Source of the DNA: an uncultured Bacilli bacterium
Lineage (GTDB): Bacteria > Bacillota_I > Bacilli_A > RF39 > UBA660
DNA: 34,403 nt
Assembly (NCBI GenBank): GCA_947625535.1
Contig: CANQOR010000015.1
Span: 1-34,403, forward strand
Direction: 5' to 3'
The position numbers and the translations under genes are program-made. The notes beneath the pieces were generated by a model. The model did not search any database. It had not been told where the DNA came from and worked only from the letters and a program-made list of their open reading frames with translations. This document shows, in pieces, positions 26,677 to 34,328 of this stretch. Within the stretch, counting starts at the first letter, position 1. Each line of letters opens with the position of its first letter.

Positions 26677-27314
26677 GAGATTATTTTTGACCAAGAGATA
26701 TTTTCTAATGGTTCTTTATTAATAAATTGTTTAGCTAAGAGTAAATAATTAAGATATAGATGATCATCTTCGATATAAGCTTTAATAAAGTCTTCTTTAG
26801 TAAATTCTTTATAACCAGATGGTGTAAGACCTATTATAGTAGTAGGATTTTTAACAAAAGAGATTAATTCATCTATATCAAATTCAATAAAGTATAATAC
26901 TTCATCATCAAGACTTTTTAGTTTATTTAAATCTATTTTATTATCATATAAATATAAGTGATCAAATTCACGAATAATGTAGTTATCATTAATATATTTA
27001 TTAATAGTACGCATTCCAAAATATATTAAATCATTAATAGATACATCTAAATTAGCTTCTTCTTTTATTTCACGAAGACCATCTTCTTTAGTTTCCCCTT
27101 TTAAAAGATGACCACCTACTGAAATATCAATTTTATTTAAATTAGATAAATCATTATGAGAACTATTTTTATATTGAAGATATACTTTATTATTACGACT
27201 ATTAATGATTAAGCAAGCAAAGACTTGATGCCATAAACCTTTTTGATGGGCTTCAGATTTAGTTGATGTTCCAATTAAATTATAATGTTCATCAAAGATA
27301 TCAATTAATTCCAT
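26670..27314 (-). CDS. Nudix hydrolase (Idi-like)
   Basis: A Nudix family enzyme that hydrolyses nucleoside diphosphate-linked substrates. The Nudix box lies at 67-90: GGHLLKGE, then REIKEEANL, with Glu82, Glu85 and Glu86 as metal ligands. It has one residue fewer than the canonical spacing between Glu74 and the RE pair. The overall pattern (MELIDIFDEHYNLIGTSTKSEAHQKGLWHQVF) resembles Idi-type Nudix enzymes (isopentenyl diphosphate isomerase-like) or an uncharacterised house-cleaning member. The C-terminal 80 residues form an added domain. It starts 1 nt after the MazG-like gene ends, so they are translationally coupled. A role in removing aberrant nucleotides is likely, but the substrate is unknown. 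Confidence 0.85.
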   Translation of the reverse strand: MELIDIFDEHYNLIGTSTKSEAHQKGLWHQVFACLIINSRNNKVYLQYKNSSHNDLSNLNKIDISVGGHLLKGETKEDGLREIKEEANLDVSINDLIYFGMRTINKYINDNYIIREFDHLYLYDNKIDLNKLKSLDDEVLYFIEFDIDELISFVKNPTTIIGLTPSGYKEFTKEDFIKAYIEDDHLYLNYLLLAKQFINKEPLENISWSKIISK

Positions 27315-27315
27315 T

Positions 27316-27861
27316 TTATACCTCTATACTCTTTTTAATAAATGCTTGAGCATCATCATACATAAGATCAAATTCTTTAAGAATATCGATATTATTAGCG
27401 TCAGCTATATTTGAGACGATCATAAACATTTTAAGAAGACGATCTTCAATAAATTCTTGATTAGAATTAAAGCCATCACGTCTTTTATTAAAACGATAAT
27501 CATATTTTTCTAAAAGGCATTCAGTTAGTTGACCAAATAAAATAGATAAACTATTTATATTAGAATTAGAATAATTTAAATAGTTATTTATTTTAGTAAA
27601 ATCGACATTTTCTAAATGAGATAAATAACTAAGTTGAAGTAGGACATCACTTAATTCATCACCTAAATTATTAATAGAACGATTTATTTCATTAACACTA
27701 TCATCATTATATAAAACGTTATAGACATGACTTAGTTGAACGTTTAGTTCTAATAAAACAGTTAAACTATTCCAATCTTTTTTTTCTAAGACTTTAAATT
27801 TTTCTTTTAATTCTACGGCTTTAGATAGTTTAGTTTCAATAAACTTTTGGATATTTTGCAC
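27316..27861 (-). CDS. MazG-like all-helical nucleotide pyrophosphohydrolase-fold protein
   Basis: The 181-aa helical protein resembles the MazG/NTP-PPase superfamily, which breaks NTPs to NMP and pyrophosphate. The clearest element is GDELSDVLLQLSYLSHLENVDF (about 69-90), matching the family's dEl.DVl motif. The first acidic motif is weak (LLELNVQL). The second half (about 105-180) repeats the pattern with FIEDRLLKMFMIVSNIADANNIDI, so the protein may be a tandem fold. Activity is uncertain because the catalytic acid set is incomplete. It starts with GTG (the GGGGTGA site is well placed) and is coupled to the Nudix gene. Confidence 0.6.
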   Translation of the reverse strand: MQNIQKFIETKLSKAVELKEKFKVLEKKDWNSLTVLLELNVQLSHVYNVLYNDDSVNEINRSINNLGDELSDVLLQLSYLSHLENVDFTKINNYLNYSNSNINSLSILFGQLTECLLEKYDYRFNKRRDGFNSNQEFIEDRLLKMFMIVSNIADANNIDILKEFDLMYDDAQAFIKKSIEV

Positions 27862-27891
27862 TATTATTCACCCCTTTTTTAGATATAAAAA

Positions 27892-27912
27892 ATAGTATAA
27901 GTATTATACTAT
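27892..27912 (-). terminator. Intrinsic terminator after the radical SAM gene
   Basis: ATAGTATAA pairs perfectly with TTATACTAT around a 3-nt loop. On the minus strand a TTTTTTATATC tract follows. Confidence 0.75.
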
Positions 27913-27916
27913 CTTT

Positions 27917-29032
27917 TTATTTAATTATCAAATATTCTGAATTAGTAAATGATGAATTAAAATTGTTATCATTCGCCGACTTCTTAGCTATAGTAACCTT
28001 TTGGCCTAGGATAAATGTTAAGTAAGAAGCATCACCTGATTTAATATCAACATTTTTTAAGACGATGCTATCTTTTTCTTTAGTTATTTCAAGATTTTTA
28101 TCATCGATACCTAAATGAACTAAAGCTTTATGGATTTTTTCTTCAATATGGTCATTATCTTTTTTATATAAAGCACATATTTTCTTTTGCTCTTCTGAAC
28201 AGTGATTATAATTTAAACATTCTTTAGTATTATAGTAACCACGACTTGGTTCGTGAAGAACTTCAGCTAAAGCACAACTATTTGTTTGAAAATTATTTTG
28301 ATGATGTTGATAATTCTTAAATAAATAGTTATAAGCTGTTTCTGGCCATAAACTAATAGCACTTAAGCATTCATCTTTTTGCGTAACAGTAACATCCCAG
28401 AAATCTATTTTATCAATAAAGTCTTTTTTTAATGCTAGACCAGTAGTAACTGATACATTAGTATATTGAGAAACAAAATCAAGGATTTCTTTTATTTTTT
28501 CAGGATTAGAATTTTCTGGTACAAATGGTCTAAAATAATGAACTATTGGAATATGGTATTTAGCTAAGTTAACGAAGTTAGTTTTAATATCTTCGTGTTT
28601 AACATTTGGTTCGTATTTCTTGCCTAAACCAGAATAACTTAAATATATAACAAAATTCATACCTTGTTCTTTTAAAGAACTTAGATATTCAATAAAATCT
28701 AGTGGTATTAAACATTTAGTAGATAATATGATAGGATTTTTTACTTTTGCTTCAGTTAAATACTCAATCATTTTATGAACTTCATTAATGTTACTTTGAT
28801 TTAAAAAAGGATCGGTATTAGGAACTAAACAAATAGGTATTTCTTTATCATAATATTTAGAATGCAATAACTCATCAATAGCTTCTTTAGCAGGAACAAT
28901 AATACGAGGGCGAGCTAAATTATCGCCGGTTGATTGTAAGAAGCAATATTTGCAACCATTGGTACAACCAATAATAGAGTTAACAGCAAGCCATGTACTA
29001 TGCATTTCTATTACATTTTTATTCTTTTTCAT
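27917..29032 (-). CDS. Radical SAM protein with extra C-terminal cysteine cluster
   Basis: The N-terminal half is a radical SAM barrel with the [4Fe-4S] motif Cys23-x3-Cys27-x2-Cys30 (GCTNGCKYCFL). Typical segments follow, such as CLVPNTDPF at about 68-76 and ILSTK at 102-106. A second cysteine group lies at 253, 272, 278 and 286 (TNSCALAEV, KECLNYNHCSE, KKICALYK), a spacing that could hold an auxiliary iron-sulfur cluster. I do not recognise the reaction. It is 371 aa, with a GGTGAT ribosome site. It is separated from the LysR gene by about 100 nt. It may belong to the spore photoproduct lyase-like or another uncharacterised branch. Confidence 0.85.
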   Translation of the reverse strand: MKKNKNVIEMHSTWLAVNSIIGCTNGCKYCFLQSTGDNLARPRIIVPAKEAIDELLHSKYYDKEIPICLVPNTDPFLNQSNINEVHKMIEYLTEAKVKNPIILSTKCLIPLDFIEYLSSLKEQGMNFVIYLSYSGLGKKYEPNVKHEDIKTNFVNLAKYHIPIVHYFRPFVPENSNPEKIKEILDFVSQYTNVSVTTGLALKKDFIDKIDFWDVTVTQKDECLSAISLWPETAYNYLFKNYQHHQNNFQTNSCALAEVLHEPSRGYYNTKECLNYNHCSEEQKKICALYKKDNDHIEEKIHKALVHLGIDDKNLEITKEKDSIVLKNVDIKSGDASYLTFILGQKVTIAKKSANDNNFNSSFTNSEYLIIK

Positions 29033-29130
29033 TTATATCACCTTTTATAGCACTTAATAACTATATCATTTTAGTTTAAAATAACATATTATAAATAAGT
29101 TATGCTGATATAATTTTAAGTTATATCTAG

Positions 29131-30033
29131 TTAATCTTTTATATTTTGGACTAAATTTATAAATTCTTTAGATGAATTAGTTAAAGTTGTTTCATTATAA
29201 ATAATGGTAATTGTTTCACGTGGTAGTTCTTCAACTAGTTCGATGATTTCAAGATCAGGGTCAGTTTTAGCAACACTTTCTAAGATATAGCCAATACCCA
29301 TTCCCTCTTTAGTATAATTAAGCATCATTTCGGAATTTTCTAATTCCATAATTGGATCAGGATTAAGACCTTTACGGCTAAAACATTCTTCAATATTTTT
29401 ACGAACTTCCGTAGTCTTAACTGGTAATAGTAATGATTTAGTAGATAGTTCTTCTAAGTTATGAACATGAGGATTTTCCATTTTGTTTTTATTATATACA
29501 AAGCAATATTTATCTTTTACTAAATCAATTGTTTTTAAATCTTTACTATTTTTAATATAGCTAGAATAATTAGGTATAATTAATAAATCAATAGTATGTT
29601 GATAGAATAAGTCAAAAAGAACTTCTGTTTCACGATTAGTCATTTTTATAACAATATTAGGATGTTCTTTCATAAATTCTTTAACATATTTATTTAAATA
29701 ATAAACACTTATATAAGTAGGAACACCAATGGAAACTTTACCTTTAACAAGTTCTTTTCCTTCTTGAAGTTCTTTTTCACCTAGCATTAAGAAATTATAA
29801 GCTTTTTCAACATAAGTATATAAGTTTTTAGCTTCAGGTGTTAATTCAATTCCCCTATTAGTACGATAAAATAATAAGGTATTCAGTTCATATTCCAAAT
29901 TCTGAATATGTTTTGAAATAGCTGGTTGCGATATATGTAAGGTTCTTGATGATTCAGAAAAACTTTTTGTCTTAGCGACAGTATAGAAAACCCTGTATAA
30001 GTTAAGGTTTAAATTATTACATGGTAATGCCAT
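29131..30033 (-). CDS. LysR-family transcription regulator
   Basis: The N-terminal winged helix-turn-helix (about 8-65 from the start used here) has the family pattern: NLYRVFYTVAKTKSFSESSRTLHISQPAISKHIQNLE. The remaining 230 residues form the periplasmic-binding-protein-like effector domain. The start is ATG at 30033, preceded by AAAGGGGGAG; an ATG 28 codons upstream lacks such a site and lies over the promoter. A near-consensus promoter (30062-30089) drives it. The target genes are not shown by the sequence; the nearest genes are the radical SAM protein downstream and the thioredoxin-fold gene upstream. The effector is unknown. Confidence 0.92.
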   Translation of the reverse strand: MALPCNNLNLNLYRVFYTVAKTKSFSESSRTLHISQPAISKHIQNLEYELNTLLFYRTNRGIELTPEAKNLYTYVEKAYNFLMLGEKELQEGKELVKGKVSIGVPTYISVYYLNKYVKEFMKEHPNIVIKMTNRETEVLFDLFYQHTIDLLIIPNYSSYIKNSKDLKTIDLVKDKYCFVYNKNKMENPHVHNLEELSTKSLLLPVKTTEVRKNIEECFSRKGLNPDPIMELENSEMMLNYTKEGMGIGYILESVAKTDPDLEIIELVEELPRETITIIYNETTLTNSSKEFINLVQNIKD

Positions 30034-30061
30034 AAATAACTCCCCCTTTGGAATGGTTTTT

Positions 30062-30089
30062 ATTATAAACGTTTTATTCAGTTTGTCAA
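30062..30089 (-). promoter_or_regulatory. Sigma-A promoter of the LysR gene
   Basis: On the minus strand the -35 is TTGACA (30084-30089), the spacer is 16 bp and the -10 is TATAAT (30062-30067). It is the best promoter match in the window and lies 29 nt before the ATG. Confidence 0.85.
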
Positions 30090-30110
30090 GATTTGATATA
30101 ACCAAAAATA

Positions 30111-30143
30111 AAAACAACTATAATTTGTTGTTATAGTTGTTTT
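30111..30143. terminator. Intrinsic terminator after the thioredoxin-fold gene
   Basis: AAAACAACTATAA pairs perfectly with TTATAGTTGTTTT around a 7-nt loop. On the minus strand a TTTTATTTTTGG tract follows. Confidence 0.8.
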
Positions 30144-30152
30144 ATTAACTTA

Positions 30153-31085
30153 TTATATTTTTTCAGTAACCCAAGTAGTTAGTTCTTCTTTAGACATTGT
30201 TCCTGAAACTTCAGCATTAACATAACCATTTTTTACAGAGAAAATTGTTGGAGTTACAGTAAAACCATAATATGATCTAAAACGTTCTACTTCTTCTTTA
30301 GTTAGAGCAGTTACGTTTAAACGATATATTGTTTTTTTGTTTTCTTTAAAGACATCATTAATGGTTGGTTCAAAAGTTATACAATGATAACAATTAGCAC
30401 TTGCAATTAGAACAACGATATCTTCTTTATTAATTATTTTTTCTTCTAATTCTTTTAACGGAATTGTTTCAATATTAGAATAATCAATATCTTCTACTTT
30501 ATTATCAAGTCCTGAAGTAGTAAGAGTTCCTTCTTGTTTAACTATTTGACTTACATTACTATAAATATTACTATTTAAGGTATCTTTTAAAACAATAGTT
30601 TCTGGTTCTTTAAGAGTTTTTTTAGGATTGTTTTTAGATACATATACAGCTGTAGCTATAATAACAGCAGCCATAGCTAGTAATAAGATTATTACAATTA
30701 CTTTTTTTACTTTACTTCTTTTAACTATTTTGTCTTCAAAAACAACATTGTCTTCTTCTATTTTTTCAATTACATCATTTAAGTTTTTATTTTGACTTCC
30801 ATCAAAGATTAAAGTTTTTTCTAAATAGTCTTCGTCTTTAGGAATTTCTTTTGGTACTTCTACTTTAGGAGTTTGGACTTCTTTTTTAGGTTCTTCTTTA
30901 ACTTTAGGTTTGTTTGCTACTTTGTTAGGATTTGTTTTCTTTTTAGAAGAAGTTTTAGTATTTGGTCTTTTGTAATTCTTTCTATTAGTATTTTTATTGG
31001 TACTTTGACCACGTTTAGAATTTCTGTTTTGATTCCTTTTTGGAGAGTTAGAAGTTGTTTTTTTCTTTTCTTTTTCTTCTGCCAT
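30153..31085 (-). CDS. Membrane-anchored thioredoxin-fold protein with long basic N-terminus
   Basis: From the ATG used here (310 aa), residues 1-80 are a disordered cytoplasmic tail rich in Lys, Asn, Thr and Arg. A membrane helix lies at about 128-149. The outer region ends in a thioredoxin-like domain with CYHC (Cys232 and Cys235) and the cis-proline segment VTPTIF (about 277-282). Such domains catalyse disulfide exchange outside the membrane. A GTG at 31094 belongs to the AGGTGAT Shine-Dalgarno site, so the ATG at 31085 is taken. It lies just downstream of a cyclophilin lipoprotein gene, so both may help fold exported proteins. The basic tail is unusual for the family; it may bind nucleic acid or membrane phosphates. 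Confidence 0.88.
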   Translation of the reverse strand: MAEEKEKKKTTSNSPKRNQNRNSKRGQSTNKNTNRKNYKRPNTKTSSKKKTNPNKVANKPKVKEEPKKEVQTPKVEVPKEIPKDEDYLEKTLIFDGSQNKNLNDVIEKIEEDNVVFEDKIVKRSKVKKVIVIILLLAMAAVIIATAVYVSKNNPKKTLKEPETIVLKDTLNSNIYSNVSQIVKQEGTLTTSGLDNKVEDIDYSNIETIPLKELEEKIINKEDIVVLIASANCYHCITFEPTINDVFKENKKTIYRLNVTALTKEEVERFRSYYGFTVTPTIFSVKNGYVNAEVSGTMSKEELTTWVTEKI

Positions 31086-31135
31086 TTTAATCACCTATCA
31101 TTCTATTATTATTTTATCATTATTTTATCATAAAA

Positions 31136-31162
31136 AAAAGGTCTTTTTTTAAGAAACCTTTT
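31136..31162 (-). terminator. Intrinsic terminator after the cyclophilin gene
   Basis: AAAAGGT pairs with ACCTTTT, with an A/T-rich loop that can pair further. On the minus strand a T8 run follows. It overlaps the last codons of the cyclophilin gene. Confidence 0.65.
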
Positions 31163-31838
31163 CAACTTCAACAAATCTAATAGATTTAATAACTGGCTTT
31201 TTGATTGGAGTCTCTCCATCATCTTCCACTTCGGTAGCAGCTATTTTATCAACAGCGTCCATTCCAGCGAAGACTTTACCGAAAGAAGCATAGTTACCAT
31301 CTAAGTATGAAGCATCTTCATGAACGATAAAGAATTGACTCGAAGCACTATTCATTGTCTCTTCGGTTTCTGGGTATCCACCACGACGAGCCATAGAAAC
31401 AACTCCTCTCGTATGAGATAAGTTATTTTCAACACCATTTAAAGAGAACTCACCTTTTATTTCTTCTTCAGAACCACCCATACCAGTACCAGTTGGATCA
31501 CCAGTTTGAATCATAAAGCCTTCCATAATACGATGGAAAGTTAAACCATCATAGAAGTGTTCATTTACTAATTTTTTAAAGTTAGCAATAGTTATTGGTG
31601 TATCACTATTTGATAAAACAATTAATATAATATCACCATTTTGCATTTGGATTTTAACACGATCAGTTTCTTCTTCTACTTCTTTAAATTTATAACCATC
31701 AACTATTCCTTCTAATATTTCTTCATTCACAATTTTTTCCTCACTTTCAGTAGCTGGTTCTTCTTTTTTACCACAACTACATAAGACAGTAAAACTTATA
31801 ATAATTAATAATAAAACTTTAAATATATTTTTTTTCAT
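31149..31838 (-). CDS. Cyclophilin-type peptidyl-prolyl isomerase lipoprotein
   Basis: The 229-aa protein begins with a lipoprotein signal (MKKNIFKVLLLIIISFTVLCSC; the lipid-modified residue is probably Cys22). The cyclophilin domain runs from about residue 60 to the end. It contains the signature FHRIMEGFMIQTGDPTGTGMGG (about 101-122), the NSASSQFFI segment and FGKVFAGMD. These residues of the active site are preserved. It is anchored to the outer face of the membrane and probably assists folding of secreted proteins, as PrsA-type foldases do in related bacteria. It begins with a GAGGTG site 28 nt after the AlkD-type gene. Confidence 0.95.
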   Translation of the reverse strand: MKKNIFKVLLLIIISFTVLCSCGKKEEPATESEEKIVNEEILEGIVDGYKFKEVEEETDRVKIQMQNGDIILIVLSNSDTPITIANFKKLVNEHFYDGLTFHRIMEGFMIQTGDPTGTGMGGSEEEIKGEFSLNGVENNLSHTRGVVSMARRGGYPETEETMNSASSQFFIVHEDASYLDGNYASFGKVFAGMDAVDKIAATEVEDDGETPIKKPVIKSIRFVEVEKVS

Positions 31839-31866
31839 AATTTCACCTCAATAATCATATCAAATA

Positions 31867-32574
31867 TTATTTCTTTTTTAAAGTAGATAGATAATTTTTT
31901 TCATCTTTTGAAACACGATAAGAATCTCTTATTTTACTAATAGTTTTATTTTGAGTAAAAGAATTTAATTGGTTATCTTTTAAATAGTTAGTTGTTTTTG
32001 CTGGAAAATGAATATATATTTCACATAGTAGCCAAGCTTCAGCCATATTAATATAGTATTTATCACTTTTAATGTTATTTAAGATATTAAAGATATCTTG
32101 AAGATATTCTTCTTTTATAAAATAATTTAAAAGAATAATTAAACCTACACGACAAGTAAATTCTTTAGAACTATTGGTTAGTTTTAGAACTAGTTTATAG
32201 TACTTAGATGGATTTTTTTCGATAAGAGATAAACTATTAGAGAATGTATCACTGATGGCCCAGTTATCTATTTTATTTATGTATTTAGGAAAGTATTTAA
32301 GAAATAGAGTTTCATCTTTAAGGCTTGCAATAACTAAACCTTCTATTAAAACTTCTTCATAGTAAGTAGAATGACATAATTTTAAAAAATCAATAATGTT
32401 AGTTTTAGCTATTTTTTTAGCTATATTTCTTAAGATAGGAATCTTAATACCTAAGATTTCATATTTAGTAAAACATAGTTTTTGTTGAAATTCTTTATTT
32501 TTTAAATCTTTTAAACTTTCTAAGTATTTAAGATATTCTTGATATGTATTTTCATTCCATATTGTAATATTCAT
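31867..32574 (-). CDS. DNA alkylation repair protein, AlkD family
   Basis: AlkD-type enzymes are HEAT-repeat DNA glycosylases that remove alkylated bases such as 3-methyladenine and 7-methylguanine. The 235-aa protein is helical throughout. The conserved aromatic/acid pair is Trp104 and Asp108 (DNWAISDTF). Arg142 lies in CRVGLIILLNYF and Trp181 in NMAEAWLL; these match the catalytic set known for the family. The C-terminus carries NKTISKIRDSYRVS. The ATG follows an AAGGAGG site. The gene faces away from the Y-family polymerase gene; both handle DNA damage. Confidence 0.9.
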   Translation of the reverse strand: MNITIWNENTYQEYLKYLESLKDLKNKEFQQKLCFTKYEILGIKIPILRNIAKKIAKTNIIDFLKLCHSTYYEEVLIEGLVIASLKDETLFLKYFPKYINKIDNWAISDTFSNSLSLIEKNPSKYYKLVLKLTNSSKEFTCRVGLIILLNYFIKEEYLQDIFNILNNIKSDKYYINMAEAWLLCEIYIHFPAKTTNYLKDNQLNSFTQNKTISKIRDSYRVSKDEKNYLSTLKKK

Positions 32575-32639
32575 ATAAGCCTCCTTATGGGGATTAATAA
32601 TATATTATCATTTTTTTACAACTTTGGTAAATATTTACA

Positions 32640-32668
32640 TTGCATTATAAAGAAATATTTTATATAAT
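32640..32668 (+). promoter_or_regulatory. Sigma-A promoter of the Y-polymerase/YolD operon
   Basis: The -35 is TTGCAT (32640-32645), the spacer 17 bp and the -10 TATAAT (32663-32668). The predicted transcription start lies about seven bases downstream, at the edge of a LexA-type box. Confidence 0.75.
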
Positions 32669-32675
32669 TATTTTA

Positions 32676-32687
32676 GAACATTTGTTT
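32676..32687 (+). promoter_or_regulatory. LexA-type SOS operator
   Basis: GAACATTTGTTT matches the Gram-positive SOS box GAAC-N4-GTTC with one mismatch at the last base. It lies at the predicted transcription start of the polymerase operon, where LexA would block transcription. Confidence 0.6.
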
Positions 32688-32701
32688 GTGTTGGTGGTTA
32701 T

Positions 32702-33970
32702 ATGAATGAAAGTGTTTATAAAAAAAGACATATTTTAAGTATTGATTTAAAAAGTTTCTTTGCATCTTGTGAATGTGTAGAAAGGAAGTTAAATCCTTTT
32801 GAGGTACCTTTAGTAGTAGCTAATCCAAAACAAGGTAATGGAGCGATTACTTTAGCAGTTACACCCTATTTAAAGAAACAAGGAATTAAGTCAAGAGGAA
32901 GATTATATGAGATACCAAGTAATATTAAGTATGTGATTGTACCACCAAGAATGAGTTTATATATTAAAAAAAGTGAAGAAGTTATTGCTGTTTATTTAGA
33001 TTTTGTAGCTAAAGAAGATTTATATGTTTATTCTATTGATGAATGTTTTTTAGATGTTACTAATTATTTAAAATTATATAAAAAGACAGATATTGAGTTA
33101 GCGAAAGAGATATTAGAAGAAATTACTAAAAGAACAGGATTAACTGCTAATGCTGGAATTGGTCCTAATATATTGTTAGCTAAGGTAGCAATGGATATTG
33201 AAGCTAAGTTATATAAAGATGGGATTGCTAAATGGACTTATGAAGATGTAGAAAAGAAGTTATGGAAGATTACTCCCTTATCTAAGATGTGGGGAATTGG
33301 ACCACGAATGGAAAAAAGATTAAATAATTTAGGAATTCAATCAGTTGGAGATTTGGCCAAATATGATAAGTATAAGTTAAAAGAGAAATTTGGAATTATG
33401 GGGTTAGAGTTATGGGAACATGCTAATGGTATAGATTTATCAGAAATAAGTAATTTAAATAAAGCTAAACCAGTTGATAAGTCTTATTCTAATAGTCAGG
33501 TTTTATTTAAAGATTATAATGGGAATAATGTTAAGATTATTATTAGTGAGATGGTTGATGTAGTCAGTAAAAGACTTAGAACAAATAATAAACAAGCTTT
33601 AGTTATTGGTTTAGCGATAGGTTATTCTAAAAATGTGGGTGGTGGTTTTTATCATGTAGTTAAATTAGATACACCAACAGATAATAGTAAGATTATTTTA
33701 GATACTTGTTTGCTTCTTTTTGATCGTTATTATACTAATTTACCAATTAGAAAAGTTGGGGTTAGTGCAGGAAGATTAACAGATAAAGATAGTATTCAAT
33801 TAAATTTATTTGAAGATTTAGAACAAGAAGAAAAAGAAAATAAAAAAGAAAAGATTGTTGATGAAATAACAAATAAATTTGGTAAAAACAGTTTACTTAA
33901 AGCTTCGGCATTGTTAGAAGATTCAACAATTAAAGATAGAAATAAAAAGATAGGAGGACATAGTGCATGA
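32702..33970 (+). CDS. Y-family DNA polymerase (UvrX/DinB type)
   Basis: A translesion DNA polymerase of the UmuC-like branch common in Bacilli (YqjW/UvrX). The 422-aa protein has the catalytic residues Asp15 (SIDLKSFFASCE), Asp113 and Glu114 (YSIDECFLDV). A helix-hairpin-helix segment follows (MWGIGPRMEKRLNNLGI, about 196-212), then the little-finger domain. QLNLF (366-370) is a sliding-clamp binding motif. The end overlaps the YolD gene by four bases (ATGA). The gene lies behind a LexA-type operator, so it is probably SOS-induced. The start is ATG with a GGTGGTT site nearby. Confidence 0.93.
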   Translation: MNESVYKKRHILSIDLKSFFASCECVERKLNPFEVPLVVANPKQGNGAITLAVTPYLKKQGIKSRGRLYEIPSNIKYVIVPPRMSLYIKKSEEVIAVYLDFVAKEDLYVYSIDECFLDVTNYLKLYKKTDIELAKEILEEITKRTGLTANAGIGPNILLAKVAMDIEAKLYKDGIAKWTYEDVEKKLWKITPLSKMWGIGPRMEKRLNNLGIQSVGDLAKYDKYKLKEKFGIMGLELWEHANGIDLSEISNLNKAKPVDKSYSNSQVLFKDYNGNNVKIIISEMVDVVSKRLRTNNKQALVIGLAIGYSKNVGGGFYHVVKLDTPTDNSKIILDTCLLLFDRYYTNLPIRKVGVSAGRLTDKDSIQLNLFEDLEQEEKENKKEKIVDEITNKFGKNSLLKASALLEDSTIKDRNKKIGGHSA

Positions 33971-34278
33971 CAGATCGTAGTAATGTTAAATGGCAACCTT
34001 TTAATGCTGTAGCTAGTGGAAGTTATATGGTTAATGAAGTTTTAAAAGAAAAAAGTAAGGAAGTAATGCCTACTCTTTCAGATGATCAAAGATATGAAAT
34101 TCAAGAAAAGATTTTTAATTTTTATAATACACAAGAGATAATGAAAATAAAGTTTTATCGTGACGGAAAGATATATATTAAAGAAGGCAAAATAAGTTTT
34201 ATTGATAAAATTAACCATAATATTATTATAAATAAGGCTTTTAAGGTGTTTTTTAACCAAATTATTGCAATTTATTGA
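33967..34278 (+). CDS. YolD-like protein
   Basis: The 103-aa protein matches the YolD family, which is typically encoded next to UvrX-type Y-family polymerases. It starts with MTDRSNVKWQPFNAVASGSYM, the conserved KWQPF segment, followed by an SDDQRYEIQEKI helix and a C-terminal beta part. It overlaps the polymerase stop codon. It probably regulates or partners the polymerase, but its biochemical role is not established. No terminator stands out before the tRNA promoter. Confidence 0.85.
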   Translation: MTDRSNVKWQPFNAVASGSYMVNEVLKEKSKEVMPTLSDDQRYEIQEKIFNFYNTQEIMKIKFYRDGKIYIKEGKISFIDKINHNIIINKAFKVFFNQIIAIY

Positions 34279-34287
34279 AAAAAATAC

Positions 34288-34316
34288 TTGCGTGGGTCAA
34301 GAATATATGATATTAT
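34288..34316 (+). promoter_or_regulatory. Promoter of the tRNA-Ala gene
   Basis: The -35 is TTGCGT (34288-34293), the spacer 17 bp and the -10 TATTAT (34311-34316). The tRNA starts 13 nt after the -10. Confidence 0.65.
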
Positions 34317-34328
34317 TGATATGTTCTT

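Noticed and set aside
30873..31133. Plus-strand Phe-rich frame
   Set aside because: Antisense to the Lys-rich tail of the thioredoxin-fold protein; its composition is only the mirror of that bias.
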